A stretch of 64,000 bases of DNA from Coenobita brevimanus. Taxonomy: Eukaryota > Arthropoda > Malacostraca > Decapoda > Coenobitidae. The stretch is from positions 5,957,033 to 6,021,032 of the forward strand of contig CM064697.1 in assembly GCA_032717465.1 (NCBI GenBank). Direction: 5' to 3'. Every line of letters starts with the position of its first letter. Positions within the stretch are counted from its first letter, which is position 1. Of the stretch, positions 11,431 through 23,251 are shown in pieces. The notes beneath the pieces were generated by a model. It made no database searches. It worked only from the letters and a program-made list of their open reading frames with translations, and had not been told where the DNA came from. Both the position numbers and the translations under genes were made by a program.

Positions 11431-11640
11431 AGGAGATTGCGACGGGAGGAGAAAGACAAGTTTATGTTCAAGGTTAGGCGAGCAGAGGGAGAAAGGCGCC
11501 AAAGGTATGGAAAAGACGCAGCAGAAGAGAGTTCTGGCAAAGGGAGGAGTGAAAGCACTTTCATATCGTAAGGTGTAGGAGGGATGACGAAGGAAGCTGA
11601 GGTGTGATGGTATAAAGATAGAGGACTCAATATGCGAAGA
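11431..11640. repeat. Purine-rich continuation of the preceding array
   Basis: G/A-rich DNA with no further clear monomer, ending shortly before the palindromic element at 11664. Confidence 0.55.
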
Positions 11641-11663
11641 ATGAAGAATGAGAACCAATACCA

Positions 11664-11891
11664 AGGCCCATATTCCGGCCAATTAAGAAGGCTGTCTGAC
11701 TCCTCATCCTTACTTGTTTAGTTTGGTATATGGCACGCCGATATTCTCTTGTAGATTATGTAGGCAAAGCGCTTTACTCCGCCCATATTCACAAGACAAC
11801 TACAAGAGAATATTAACGGATATTATACAGAGCAGATGGCTAAAGTAAGAGGTGTCGAGAGAGCTTCCTAGGCCAACGAGAATAAGGGCCT
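11664..11891. mobile_element. 228-bp palindromic (foldback/MITE-like) element
   Basis: The left end AGGCCCATATTCCGGCC and the reverse complement of the right end, AGGCCCTTATTCTCGTTGGCC, align. The similarity continues inward: AAGAAGGCTGTCTGACTCCT matches AGGAAGCTCTCTCGACACCT, and CTTACTTGTTTAG matches CTTACTTTAGCC. Perfect 14-bp inner arms ATATTCTCTTGTAG lie at 11741-11754 (left) and 11800-11813 (inverted), and an AAAGCGCTTT palindrome is at 11766-11775. The whole segment could fold into one long imperfect hairpin. There is no coding capacity, as expected of a non-autonomous element. No clear target-site duplication is visible. Confidence 0.6.
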
Positions 11892-12357
11892 AAGAACTGC
11901 ACGAAAGATATGGTGTGGCGGGGTGTGCAAGAGAAGGTAAGATGATTGGGACGGATTGTGATGAAGCAGACTGCATAAAGAGAATGACGAGGGGATGTGG
12001 TCAGAGCAAGACGTGTTGGAAGTTAAGAAACAAGTGAGGTAGGAGTGGATAAGGTTGAGAAAAAGTTGAATATGGGATCGAGAAGAGATATTTGTGAGGC
12101 AGTAGAAGGGTAAAGGGAGGGAAAGGCGATAGGATGTTTCGACGGTGCCTGAGGCGAGAGATAAGGAGATAAGGGGTGAGAAAGAGGAGACGTTTAGGAA
12201 AGGAATTATGAGAAACTGAGGGAAGGAAAAGAGTGGTTGGAGAAGATAAAAAAAACTGCTTGGCAAACTAAACTAGGGATGGATAAATTATAAAGTGAAA
12301 AATAAGAAGGGAAATAGGGGAAAAAACATAAAATGAAAGCAATCTGAGTCATAAACA
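11892..12357. repeat. Purine-rich tract
   Basis: G/A-rich plus strand without an obvious monomer. The minus-strand 132-codon frame at 11868-12266 is Ser/Leu/Phe/Pro-rich and is judged an artefact. Confidence 0.55.
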
Positions 12358-12668
12358 GAGAGGTTAGTGAGGAAGACAGATATTTTGATTTGATATAAAA
12401 TGATAAGAATGATAGACAATTATTCTGATAGGTAGATTAATAAACCAGTGGGAAAGACACGTAGGCTACTTTGATTTGCGCGTAAAGTAGTTAGTAAGAA
12501 AGATACGTATGATATTTTGACCTACCAAGTACACTGGTTAGTGAGGAAGACATGTATTCTGAAATGTAAGTAGAATTAATTGGTATGGTACACAGGTATT
12601 ATAGTTTGTAAGTAGAGTGGTTTGTGAGGAATCATATAAGTTGGTAGGTATATACTCGTACGTAGGGA
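12358..12668. repeat. Diverged ~46-bp minisatellite (about 6-7 copies)
   Basis: A GGTTAGTGAGGAAGACA...TATTTTGA...AAGTAG monomer recurs with starts near 12362, 12445, 12490, 12536, 12582 and 12619. Spacings are about 45-46 bp, with one double-length gap at the beginning. Copies are strongly diverged. Confidence 0.65.
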
Positions 12669-12733
12669 GGTGGACACGAAAGCACCACGGTTGAGAAAGG
12701 AAAAGATGCTTTAATTATGCTTTATATGGTTTG

Positions 12734-12736
<3 letters not shown>
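12669..12736. other. Short spacer
   Basis: Unique sequence between the 46-bp array and the GA microsatellite. Confidence 0.5.

Positions 12737-12779
<43 letters not shown>
12737..12779. repeat. (GA)n microsatellite
   Basis: About 21 uninterrupted GA units on the plus strand. Confidence 0.97.
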
Positions 12780-12784
<5 letters not shown>

Positions 12785-12939
12785 TCATGGGGGAAGTATT
12801 ATCAGACGAGGTGCCTGGCGAGGGAAACACGTCCAAAGTAATTGTCCCAAGTATCCAGGCTCCTCCCTCCACTGTATAAAAAACGTGATATTTACCGTGG
12901 ATTATTCAGCGCGGCCCTTGTTATTACGGCCGAGCGAAG

Positions 12940-13320
12940 GGGCGGACAAAGAGGGGACATGAGGGGACCTAGTATGACGGAATGGAGGGGGCGTTGTGGG
13001 GGACATGGCGCGGACATGATGGGGGATTTGTGGAGGTATGGAGGGGACGTGGAGCGGACGTGGTGGGGGTATGGGGAGGTCATGGAGGAGACGCTATGAA
13101 AGCATGGAGGGGGCGCTATGGAAGCTTGGAGGAGGTGTGGAGGAGGGCACTATGAAAGCATGCAAGGAGCGTTATGGTAGCTTAGAGGGGACGTGAAGGG
13201 AAGCCGTTAGGGGCACAAAGAGGGTGTTTTGATGGCAAGAGGGCGTGTTGCGGGTGAGTGGAGGGTATGTTGTGAGGAATCTGGAGGGGCGTCATGTGTG
13301 CTGCGGCAGAGGATGTGATG
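12940..13320. repeat. Diverged GGACATG / GCTATGAAAGCATGGAGG minisatellite
   Basis: The segment begins with repeated GGACATG-GGGG units. It then shows CGCTATGAAAGCATGG (13092), CGCTATGGAAGCTTGG (13114), GCACTATGAAAGCATGC (13147) and CGTTATGGTAGCTTAG (13170), so a basic unit of about 22-23 bp with one 33-bp variant. G-rich degenerate copies continue to about 13320. Confidence 0.65.
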
Positions 13321-15449
13321 AAGTGTTGTCACTCACCTCTGGATTTCCCTCGCTCCACACATCATCGTCTTACCTGTCAAGAGGAAAATAAAGGTAATGG
13401 TCAGATTTATTTGGTGTCTTCAACTCTGCATAATTTGTAATGTATTATTATTTTGTTAAGATGTTTTATGGCCAGGTCCAATCATCATTAACAGTGATAG
13501 AGCATATATAATGCAGTTATAGAGTATAAGTAATAAGTATAATAGGTAACAACGCTCTTAGTTTCAAAATTATACAACAATGTTTTCAGTCCTATCACAG
13601 TAACATAAAACTGGTGGTACTTTGTGTCTTGAAGTGTTATACAAGTGGCTATAATCACAAGTTTCGTAATGCATTTGTTTACAAGGTGTATACATATTCT
13701 CATTTCTGTTGCACACTCTTTCATGCCTGTACATATAGAATTGCATGTATTGCTAATGCTGTCATCACCATAATAATGTATTTGTATTATATCCGCGTAA
13801 GATTAGCATAAATTATATTTAACAGGTATTCAGGACTTAACAGAAGAAGAAGAAGTTGTTAAGAATGTAGTATATTGCATGATAGTTTTCTGGTTCGACC
13901 AGTGACGTTGTTTTGAAACTAGGACGAGGCTAGAAAGGCAAAAGTCAAGAGTCAGACCTGCTGAATCAAGTCACTTCAGAAGTGGTTATGGGGTGATAAA
14001 GAGTGACAGAGAAGCAAGTTGATGGATTTGTGAAGAATATGGTGTGGAGGGGGATATAGTGGGAAAGTGTAAACAATGCTGTGAGGTGGTTTTTCAGGAT
14101 GGAACGAATAGATTATGAGACTAACAGTTCATGAATAATACGTTGTTGAACTCTGGTCGTCTGTTGGCCTAAGGATTTCCAGTTAAATGTGGTCCTTAAG
14201 GGTTTAACTCCAAGGAATGATTGATGGTTATTGCTCAAATAATTCCACTCAAGGACTGATGGTTGGTCACCATTGCCTGAATTATCTAGACTGAACAGCT
14301 ATGCCGGGCCCAACACTCCTGATGGGACAATAAAGGACTGGATGACAGACGGTGGGGGTGTTGGAAGGACTGTAAGGCAAAGAACAAAGTGGAAAAACAA
14401 GACAGTATAAGGGAGAATAGTGTGATGTGGGAAAAGGGGTTGTTATTGAGTAGTGATAAATATACCAAGAGGTTGTGTTGATGTACATCCCTCACAGCAA
14501 GCAGTTTCAAGAAGTAGATAGTATTTTAATATGACTTTCCTTGTGAAAAAAAAAAGCAATATATTGGCACTATTATTATTCAGTATCTCGCTGCTTTAAT
14601 AAATAGTTGCTGGTTTACCTGACCGTGAACTGGTATGACTAAGCAAAATTCAACAGGTAATTTAGTTAAGCAACACAGGCTAATCGTAATGCAATCATCT
14701 CTTCATATTGGTGTTCACTGGCAATAGTCACTTCGCTGCCAAGGGCCAAATCAGTGCTCCAGCCAGCATCAAATTATCCTTCATCTCTGCCTTTACCACT
14801 GCAACCACCACTATCACGACCACTTACACTATATACCCACCAGCTTATCGGTCATATCTCAGAATAATGCAGCCAATATATCATCTGTCTCTAGAACCGC
14901 CCACATAAATGTTCCAGCTAAGCGACCATATCTCATGAAGGGATGACTTCACCTTCATGTTTGCCAGTTTTATGGAAATACCGATAATGCTGCCGTATAC
15001 AATACCTGTCCCGTCTGCCTCAGCCACTTCACACCGATGGTTTACCTTAAAAATTAGTCTTGGTTTCTTCTGATTTTGTTCAGCTTAGGAGAAACTGCGA
15101 ATTGGAGGAGTTAGATAAAGCCTCCCATTACTTATTCAGTTTGAAAAATCGTTCCTAAACTGAATGAAAGTATCTAGAGGTTCCATGGTTAAACTTGAAA
15201 ACGACGTCTGCTGAGTGAAGAGATTAAAATAATGAAAATAATTTAACTATGGTCACACGGCTATTAATTTGCCCGGAATTGTATGCATCTGTACTCACAT
15301 AATACTTAAAACCTGAGTTATTCCTGTGATAAAATCCATCAGAGTCGTAAATCTTTTCCGACCAGTATTCCAAATGCATCCTTGTGTCACCCGCATCGTT
15401 AAATGCTTATGTGGATCATTAGTGGTTTATGAGACAAGAGCGTCCACTT

Positions 15450-15453
<4 letters not shown>
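13321..15453. other. Unique AT-leaning sequence
   Basis: Two donor-like sequences occur on the minus strand near 13335 (AGGTGAGT) and 13370 (CAGGTAAGA), but no open exon is attached to them. A weak 38-bp repeat pair occurs at about 14208-14285 (CTCAAGGAnTGATGGTT-like). Nothing else is recognised. Confidence 0.5.

Positions 15454-15497
<44 letters not shown>
15454..15497. repeat. (CT)n microsatellite
   Basis: About 22 CT units on the plus strand. Confidence 0.97.
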
Positions 15498-15498
<1 letters not shown>

Positions 15499-16102
15499 GG
15501 CATAAACCACCCCTAAGTGCACCCGCCTCGCTATCAACTCATGAGACTAATTAAGGCAGACTCTCATTATTTATGTTGCCTTGTATTGCACCCTCTTGCC
15601 TGGCTGCCGGGTACAGTACTTGCAGAGAAACATTATAACTGGCTTTAATTTCCAGCCTTTGTCATTTACGCTGCTCCTTGACTAGTTCATGTGCCGAAAC
15701 AAATAATGCCTCCAATTACTTCTTGAAGGAAACAGGTGTGTACTTGACAAATCAGGAAATAAACGGAAAATTAATTACGGTATATACAGCTTTACTGTAT
15801 CGCCCCCCTCCCCCCCGATAACAAGGAAAAAACTTTAATATTTTTCGAAACTGGTTGAGCCTGCTTGACTGGTTGCTGCGCTTAAATGATGGACGTTTTC
15901 TCCGGTGACTGATAGGCAAAGGTGACAAGCAGGGTCAGCCTACGTGCTTATTCATGCTCAGGCAGTCTTGTATTTGGCTTGCTATGTTGCGGTGATAAAA
16001 GAGAAAATTATTAATATGCTGTCTGGGTTCTTCCCTCCCTCCCTACCCGCATTGTCTGTCTGTCTCTCATGCTGGGTTAAGAGCTGCATGCGCAGAAACT
16101 AT
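15498..16102. other. Unique sequence
   Basis: Contains a C-rich run near 15805-15817 and short CCCT and GTCT runs near 16030-16070. No coding signal. Confidence 0.5.
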
Positions 16103-16167
16103 TTTCCGACGCTATATATTGAACTCCAAGTAAGTATTTCCGACATAATATTGAACTCCAAGTAAGT
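16103..16167. repeat. 34-bp tandem duplication
   Basis: TTTCCGAC followed by ATATTGAACTCCAAGTAAGT is present twice head-to-tail with only a few differences, so the duplication is young compared with the decayed arrays nearby. Confidence 0.85.
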
Positions 16168-17138
16168 TGGAAAAATCTCTGAAGAGCAGTGCATGTAAAA
16201 TATTATGAAACATACTACATAAGTAAACCATATGCCATCCGGCAGAAAACGACTAATGTTTCAACTGAAGCATGAGAATGATCCATGGAGACCCCTCTTA
16301 GTCCACAACATTTAGCCTACTGAAGGAAGGTGCCTACCGTCAACTGCATCTTTACGTACTGTAATCTTGATGTTTTTTTCCGGCTTACGTCAGACGATGT
16401 TGTTTAGTTCATAGAAATCCACCGCCCAAGAAATATTACAAAATACATTGATTAACGTTGGTGATATGAAATAAGAACGTCCTTTATTATTTCAGCTAAA
16501 GCCACACGACTTTATTATTGTCAAAGGAACACTCTGTTATCTCGTTTTTATTTGTTCTTGGAGGGGACTGTGGGGTAGCCATAAGTATATAGTTTCATTA
16601 GAGATGGACTTTCATTATCTTTTTTACGAAACACAATAAAGAAGAAGCACGGACCACAGACTTGAGCTGGCCTTGAGGTATGGGGTTTCAAGGCTAGGGG
16701 GTGGAGAGTTAATAGTCTCCACCATCTGGGATTAACATCTCGAGTAGGTCCTCAGCTTTGAATCCCTCATTTATCAGAAACCAAAGACACTACATCATCA
16801 TTGTCAGCAGAAACCAGCTCTGGCGTGTGATAATGGTGTTTCTTAGCTGAAAAATGAATTGTAATGGCAGGAGTGCAAATTTTCATTTCACTGCGATAAT
16901 GAAAACTTCCATAATCAAGTGCACAGTAACCAAGGGATCACTGTATATATGAAGTGTATATAAACTGTTGACATAATGTTGAAGGTAACTGGCAATCAAA
17001 ACTACCCTTACCAGCATTTAGGGTCACTTTGTTGGAAAAGGATGGTATTTAGGGTTACAATAAAAGTTTGTGAAAACTACCTTAATGTAGCTACTGAAAG
17101 ACTTGGAGCATATTTTTTGTTGCAGGTATATGACACTA
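16168..17138. other. Unique sequence, no feature seen
   Basis: AT-leaning DNA with no convincing open frame, repeat or motif. Confidence 0.5.
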
Positions 17139-17160
17139 TTTTTTTTTTTTTTTTTTTTTT
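17139..17160. repeat. Poly-T run (T22)
   Basis: About 22 consecutive T residues on the plus strand. A shorter T run lies near 17378-17390. Confidence 0.9.
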
Positions 17161-18345
17161 GTTAATGCTGTGTAGTGTGCAATACTGAATTTTTAATTTC
17201 TGAATTCATTCTGTCCAGTTGCAACGTATCTGAATGGAATGAAAAATTCCTTATTAGTTTAAGTGTTATAAACTTTTTCAATCCTGAACAGCAAATTGTT
17301 GAATAAAGTAGGCTATAAATCTGCAGCATTGTTTTATTCATTTATCTTTACCAGAATCAACTGGTAATGTACTGATTTTTTTTTTTTTCAGCCTAGTAGG
17401 TTATTGGTATTAATGTGATTTTAAGATTGAATTTAGGAAATTTTCTTTATGGATGTAAGAGAGCACTTGTCTCCCTATATAATTCAGTTCCACCCTTAGC
17501 ACTCGAGATAATAAAAAGTTACGGCATGTGTAGTGTACGTACCACAATAAGATAGGAAGATTTACAAGATTTTATTAGAATTATGTGTGGTGTCGATTAA
17601 TGGGAGACTATACTGTGTAAGAAAGTAACAGAAAAATACTGTATTTTGCAATTAATGAACTTTGCATTCAAGGCAGGTACATATTTTAGATGTACGGTAT
17701 TAAATAATTGTAAGTACTCGTGTATGACATATGATAAGAGCTGACCTATTTGCAGTCTGGATCATCTGCAGGGTAAACTACCGTACAGTTAGTGCGAATA
17801 CAGCACGACCAGTATTGTAGATTGTAGTTAAGGAAGGTACTGTCTAGTAATGAAGTTTTTTTTTTTTATCATTATTTTTGAAGTTAATGAACTGTTAAGT
17901 GTAAGTACTGCATTCAGGTTTTATGTATATGCCAAACTGTTAACACCATCGTTATAAGAGGTCTCTCTCGTGAATGAAATAATCTCATTTAAGATGTTGC
18001 AGATTGTTAGGCACTGTGATAGATCTGTAAACATTACAAATTTTGCAGTGGCAGGATTTTAGTAAAATACATCATCATATAGAAGGGGTTAATTATATAT
18101 GTAATAGGTTAATCAGAAAACTTTCTTTTACTGAACAACATCCTAACCCAAGGTGCCATCATCACATGGGATGAGAAGTTTACGAGTAGGGCTCTGTGCA
18201 CTGCTTGGTGACATGAATCAGAGAAGGATGAAAACCTTGGGTAGCCTATTATTTCTCGTGCAGTTATCGCAGGAGGTATGAGGTTGTTTGCAGCACAAGT
18301 GAGCAGAGAGTTTTTCACATCCCTCCGCTATTGGAAAAGGAAGGA
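17161..18345. other. Unique AT-rich sequence
   Basis: No repeat monomer and no supported frame. The 69-codon minus-strand frame at 18109-18318 shows no family motif. Confidence 0.5.

Positions 18346-18371
<26 letters not shown>
18346..18371. repeat. Poly-T run
   Basis: About 26 consecutive T residues on the plus strand. Confidence 0.9.
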
Positions 18372-18376
<5 letters not shown>

Positions 18377-18699
18377 TCTCCATCCCCATCGCATCGTCGT
18401 GTTTCATGATACGCAGGGAATAAGTGGGTAGTACGACATTCTTTTTCCCGAATACTGAAGGACAAAGTTTTTTAACAATGCATTTAACGTACACCATAAT
18501 GTACCGTGTGCTTCTTCATCTACTACGGATCGGGCACTCGAGTTTGGTGCTTGCTTGCCTGCTTCCTTGTCGCGGTGCTTGTGCGTGACTGCCTGGCCCA
18601 ATGCCGTGTGCTTGTGCGTGTGTGTGCCTGGGGTATTAGAAGTTACTCTGTTTGAATATAAAGGAATTTCACCCGTGCGTGTACACTTCAAAGGCATTG
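18372..18699. other. Unique sequence with GTGCTTGTGCGTG-like stretch
   Basis: GCTTGCTTGCCTGC, GTGCTTGTGCGTG and GTGCTTGTGCGTGTGTGTG at about 18550-18630 form a short imperfect repeat. Otherwise unremarkable. Confidence 0.45.
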
Positions 18700-19640
18700 T
18701 ATTTTACCCTCCCGTTCCTCCCTTCCCCTTCCCTTCCCCTTCCCTACCCCCACGCCCTCTTACCATGCTCCCTTCCTCACGTCGTTCCTTCCCTTGCTTC
18801 CTTCCCCACTTCATCTTTTTCTTAATTCATCCACCTTTCTATTTCGGAGTCGTTTTCCTATATCTTCGTATGTTTCCATCTACTTTTCCTTTGTTTCTTT
18901 CCTCACTTCGTTATTTCATCGCTGTCAGGTTTTTCTTTCTTTCATAACCATTCTCCTTCCCGCCAGTAAAGCACTTCCCCGTCATTTCTGTCATTCCATT
19001 TCGTTCTAATTCATCAGCTCCTTTCTCCCTCCAAACCTTCGCATTTTTCTTCTTTACTTCCACCGCTGTCTCTGTTCATTCAATAATATTTTCTCTTAAA
19101 ACAAATGTCAATGATTTTTCCTCCGGTATTTACTTTTTTCCATATTTTCTTCACTCCCTTACAGGTTTTCCAGTATTCCCCAAGCCAATTTTTCATCATC
19201 TTTCCAACAAGACTTTCCTATCCAAATTTTGGTTGCATCCTTAGAATATTGTCCTGTCCTTGCCATCCCTTCAGCCCTCTTTCCATCCTCTTCGTCCCTT
19301 CATATTCGTTATCACTTCCCTCCCGCCCCCTTTTTTTTTTTCAGTCTTCTGATTCCCTTTTATCCCTTTTAGTATCATCTATTTCCTTCCCTACCCATTT
19401 CCTTCCTGCCCCTCTTCTTTTTTCTTTTAATTTCCTGTTTTCCCATTTCTTTCTCTTATTTACTTGTATTCGTATTCCGTTCTTGCCTTTAGCATTCCTT
19501 TCATATCTCACTTGTATCTTCCCTTCCTCATTTCTCTCTTGTCTCTTCTCTTTCCTTCCCTTCTTACTCTTTTCCCATCTCATCCATTTCCTCCCCTTGT
19601 TACTCCTACCCTGTCACTTCCTCCCCTCCTCTCTTCTTCC
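18700..19640. repeat. Pyrimidine-rich tract (0.9 kb)
   Basis: The plus strand is dominated by C and T, starting with CCCTTCCCCTTCCCTTCC-type runs near 18720. The plus-strand frames through it (up to 201 codons) are Ser/Phe/Leu/Pro-rich and are not genes. Confidence 0.8.
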
Positions 19641-19744
19641 ACGTCGTTCATGTCGAGGTGAATTTTTCTATGACGGGTATCGTGCAGATGGATGCGAGGT
19701 CTTTAATTGAGCCTCCAGCGTGTTCAATTATGGATACGTCAAGA
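19641..19744. other. Switch point between pyrimidine and purine tracts
   Basis: About 100 bp of ordinary sequence in which strand bias flips from C/T-rich to G/A-rich on the plus strand. Confidence 0.6.
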
Positions 19745-21010
19745 CAGGGGTGGAGGGAACATAGAGGGGAAGAGTGAGAGGCAGGGGAGGGAGTAGGGAG
19801 AGCAAGGAAGAAGTAGAGTGGAAGGGGGAGGGGAAAGGGTGGCGAAGCAGGGAACAGGTAGAGGGGTTGGGGTTAGAGAAGGTAAGCTTGTGAGGAAGCA
19901 GAGAAAGAGGCTAGAGTTGAAAAGGGATGAGAGGATATGTGACAGCAAGGAAGGGAAGAGTGGAGGCGGGATGGAAGGGAGTGTGGAAGCCGGGAAGGAT
20001 TAAGTGAAATGGTGGGGAGGTTGAGGTGACAGAAAGTGTAGAGTGGAAATGGGATGGAAGGGAGTGTGGAAGCCGGGAAGGATCGGGTGAAAGAGGTGTG
20101 GAAGTTGAGGGGATGGAAGATGTACAGTAGAAATGGAAGGTGAGAGGTGGGGAGGAAGAGGGAGTGGTTTGAGTTGAAAGGTAGTGGTTGGTAGAGCAGG
20201 AAAGAAAAGTGGGAAAGGGAGGAGGTGTGTGGAAAATGAGAATGGTAGAGTGGTAGAAGGAAGAGAGGATAAGTGGTACAGTGGATGAGGGAGAGGGTAA
20301 CGGACAGTACGGAAAGGACAGACTGAATGAGGAGAGGGAAGAGGAAGGTTAGAGTGGAGGAGGGAGAGAGTGGTAGGGGAAGAGGAAAAAATTAAAGCAG
20401 AAGGAGGGGAAAGTGTGAGAAAGCAGGGTGGGGTAGAGTGGAAGCGATAGGAGGGTTGGGAGAAAAGCTGGGAGGGGCAAAGTGGAAGGAGGGGAAGGTA
20501 TGGGGAAGCATAGAGGAGAAGGGTGTAAGGAGGAGGGGAGGGTATGTGGAAGAGGAAGTAGGGTAGTGAGGGAAGTCGGAAGGGGAAGTTGTGTGCATGA
20601 GTAGTTTATATATGCAGGGAAACAGGAGACGTCTGAGGAAGTAGGTAAGGCAGAAGAACTTGTAATTGTACGGAGGAAGTGTTGGAAGCCGGGCGAGCGA
20701 AATTAGGATATAGAGAAGCAGGGAGAAATAATCTGAGTGTTAGGAGACAGACAGAGGGAAGAGAGGTGTGGGGAAGCAGGAAGGGAAGCATCAGAATATT
20801 AAAGAAGGGAGGAGAACGATGTGTATGAGGGAGATGAGAAGAGGAGCTTAGGGATGTAAGGAATGGTAGAGGGATGTGTGAGACCATAGGGGTGGAATAT
20901 GAATGGGAGACATATAAAGGTGTTTTACAATACAAGAGGTAGATGTAAGGCGGTAGAGAATTTTGGGGGACTGTAAAGTAACCATACACATTGAGAGAAC
21001 TCAGCGGGAG
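19745..21010. repeat. Purine-rich tract with 83-bp tandem repeat
   Basis: G/A-rich plus strand. GGGATGGAAGGGAGTGTGGA plus the following AGCCGGGAAGGAT occurs at 19968 and again at 20051, nearly identical over 33 bp. More decayed relatives (GTAGAGTGGAAG-, GGGGAAGCAGGG-like) extend across the tract. Minus-strand frames are low-complexity artefacts. Confidence 0.75.
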
Positions 21011-21409
21011 TGTGGAGAGAAAAAAAAAAAATAGGAAGAATTGAAAAACGGAAGAATGGAAGTCAGACAGTGTTAATCGGCGACGAGGCGGTTTTAGTTA
21101 ATGAAAAATAACAACGCAATAAGGAAGCGAAAAGAACATAATGAAAGTACCTTGACAGCAGGTTGAGAGAAAAACAGCGATGAGTATAATCTTCCTAGTG
21201 AGGAGTCTGTTGTCTTTTTTGTACGTGTGGACTTTTAATTCTAGCCATAGTATGATAAAATGCCCTCACTTCATGAATGTAATAAGCCTCACTTGTTTAC
21301 AGTTGTTCACGGTCGAGTTCCCCTGGGTGTTTGTTTTGCCTGGGGGTGTTTGCGTATACAGGCACGGCGGGGAAGAACACGAACCAATTTAGCTATATTG
21401 GTTTAGTCC
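21011..21409. other. Unique sequence
   Basis: Begins with a short A run (about 21021-21031). No supported gene. Confidence 0.5.
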
Positions 21410-21960
21410 GAGTGATTGACAGGACCAGGACATGGGTAGGGGGAGGGAGGAGAGGGTAAGGATATGGGGAAGGGGGTGAAAGCATGTGGAAGAAAGGGGA
21501 GGGTGATAATACAGGTTGAAGGAGTGAAGGCATGGGAGGGGAAAGGGAGGGGAGGGAGGGTAGAGTGATACTATGGGAAGGGAAAAGAAAATGGAATGGG
21601 TAGGGGAGGATAATGGCATGGCAAGGGGATGGTGATGGGATGGGAAGGTTTAGCGCATGGCGAGGCGAAGATGACATTAGGGAACTTCGAGGACTACGGA
21701 AGGGCATGGGAGGGTGAGCTTATGAGGAAAGTGAGGATATGAATCGAGTGAAAATGACAGGTAAGAAAGGGTATGAATGAATAGTTGAGGACATGGGTAA
21801 AGGAAGGAGAGAAGCTGAGGACATGGATAAGGGAAGCTGACGACCTGAGTATGGAAAGTGACGACATGGGTAGGGAGAGCTGAGGATGTGGGTAGAGGAA
21901 ACTGAGGACGTGGGTTTGGCAAACTAAAGAAAACTATTGTAGAGGAAAAAATAAGGATGT
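21410..21960. repeat. Purine-rich tract with ~21-bp decayed minisatellite
   Basis: GACATGGGTAGGGGA-like units recur, clearest at 21787, 21818, 21839, 21860, 21881 and 21903 (GCTGAGGACATGGGTARGGA form). The first half (21410-21700) has degenerate CATGGGAAGGGGA units. Confidence 0.65.
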
Positions 21961-22734
21961 GGGTAAGGGGGAGTGAGGCTAAAAAAGACTGATAACATGA
22001 ATAAGGTGGTACGAGGACATCACATGGATAGGAAAGATGGAGACGTGAGTATTGGTAAGTGCGTCCTGAGTGTGGACGACCTTAAACAGAGGATGGCAGT
22101 AAGGACGGCACGGTGGTAATGAGTTGTTTAAATCAAGGATTTCGATGGGTGAGAGAAAGTAACGAGGCAGATGTTTAAGTTTGTCTACCAAAGGCGTTTG
22201 AACAGCTGTACATAAAATGTGGGTAGGGAACGAGAATGAAGATAATATAGAATCCTGTGAAGGAGGAAAGGAAAGGACAATACAATGGGTGGAGGACTTT
22301 GAGAAAAGGGGGTAGAATATAGTGAAAACTGCATACCATTTTGCTCATGAAACTGGATAGGGTTATACTGGTGTGTCATGGAACATGTGAACATTGGAGT
22401 TTGTACAGGGAGGGAAAAAAAAAAAGGTGGAGACGTCTGCAAAATGCTAAGCAGGTTTATGAAAACAGTATGTAGGCAGGAAGATTTGCTAAAGATCTCA
22501 GACTAAAATCTGTTTTTCATTTCTCACAGGGTCAGCTCCCCAGATCTTCACCCCTCAGATGGTGATAGTGAGTGTTAAGTATAAAATGTATTTAGATTTT
22601 GTTTATTGAGTAGCTATGTAGGATGTGAATATCAATGTACCAAAGTCTTGACTATGCTTTTTTAAAAGTATATGGGTACAAATGTTCATTGTGAGCAGAG
22701 CACCAAATTGATGTGAAGAACAAAGAACCCCAGT
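21961..22734. other. Unique sequence with short purine-rich patches
   Basis: A/G-rich to about 22320, then AT-leaning. No supported gene. Confidence 0.45.
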
Positions 22735-22935
22735 ACCCCAGTGCGTGGTGAAGCAGAGTACACGCATGCAGAACCTAGCCAAGGCAGGGTGATGGGGAGC
22801 ATTTGGTGTGCGGCGGTGATGGGAGGGTGGCGTGACTGCAGTGCCCGGGGCCTCGCTGCCTCAGACGTGCCGACACCCCGACACTCACTACTGCCCATCC
22901 CACGCTCCTACACGCCACACTCGCTCACGTGCAGA
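22735..22935. other. GC-rich, CpG-containing island
   Basis: About 200 bp is clearly more GC-rich than its surroundings, with frames open on both strands (86 codons plus, 70 minus), which is expected of GC-rich DNA. It could mark a promoter-proximal region, but no TATA, initiator or downstream exon is recognised. Confidence 0.3.
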
Positions 22936-23069
22936 CACTTTCTTTATAGCACAGGCATGTGTACTCGCATACGCACTCACAAACATATAGTGTTAAAATA
23001 AACAAGCACGGAGAAAAGTACACAACATGCACACCTCCCATTCATATGCATATGAATACATCGTAATTA

Positions 23070-23070
<1 letters not shown>

Positions 23071-23106
<36 letters not shown>
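23071..23106. repeat. (CA)n microsatellite, left arm of an inverted pair
   Basis: Eighteen CA units lie 48 bp upstream of a long GT tract, so the two can pair as a hairpin. Confidence 0.97.
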
Positions 23107-23109
<3 letters not shown>

Positions 23110-23153
23110 CATTATTTCAGTATCCTGCCTTTGTATAAATGCACAAGATTCCT

Positions 23154-23154
<1 letters not shown>

Positions 23155-23247
<93 letters not shown>
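23155..23247. repeat. (GT)n microsatellite, right arm of an inverted pair
   Basis: About 46 uninterrupted GT units, complementary in single-strand form to the CA tract at 23071-23106. Confidence 0.97.

Positions 23248-23251
<4 letters not shown>

Noticed and set aside
18555..19710. Plus frames of 130 and 201 codons
   Set aside because: Derived from the pyrimidine-rich tract; Phe/Ser/Leu/Pro-rich, no domain.
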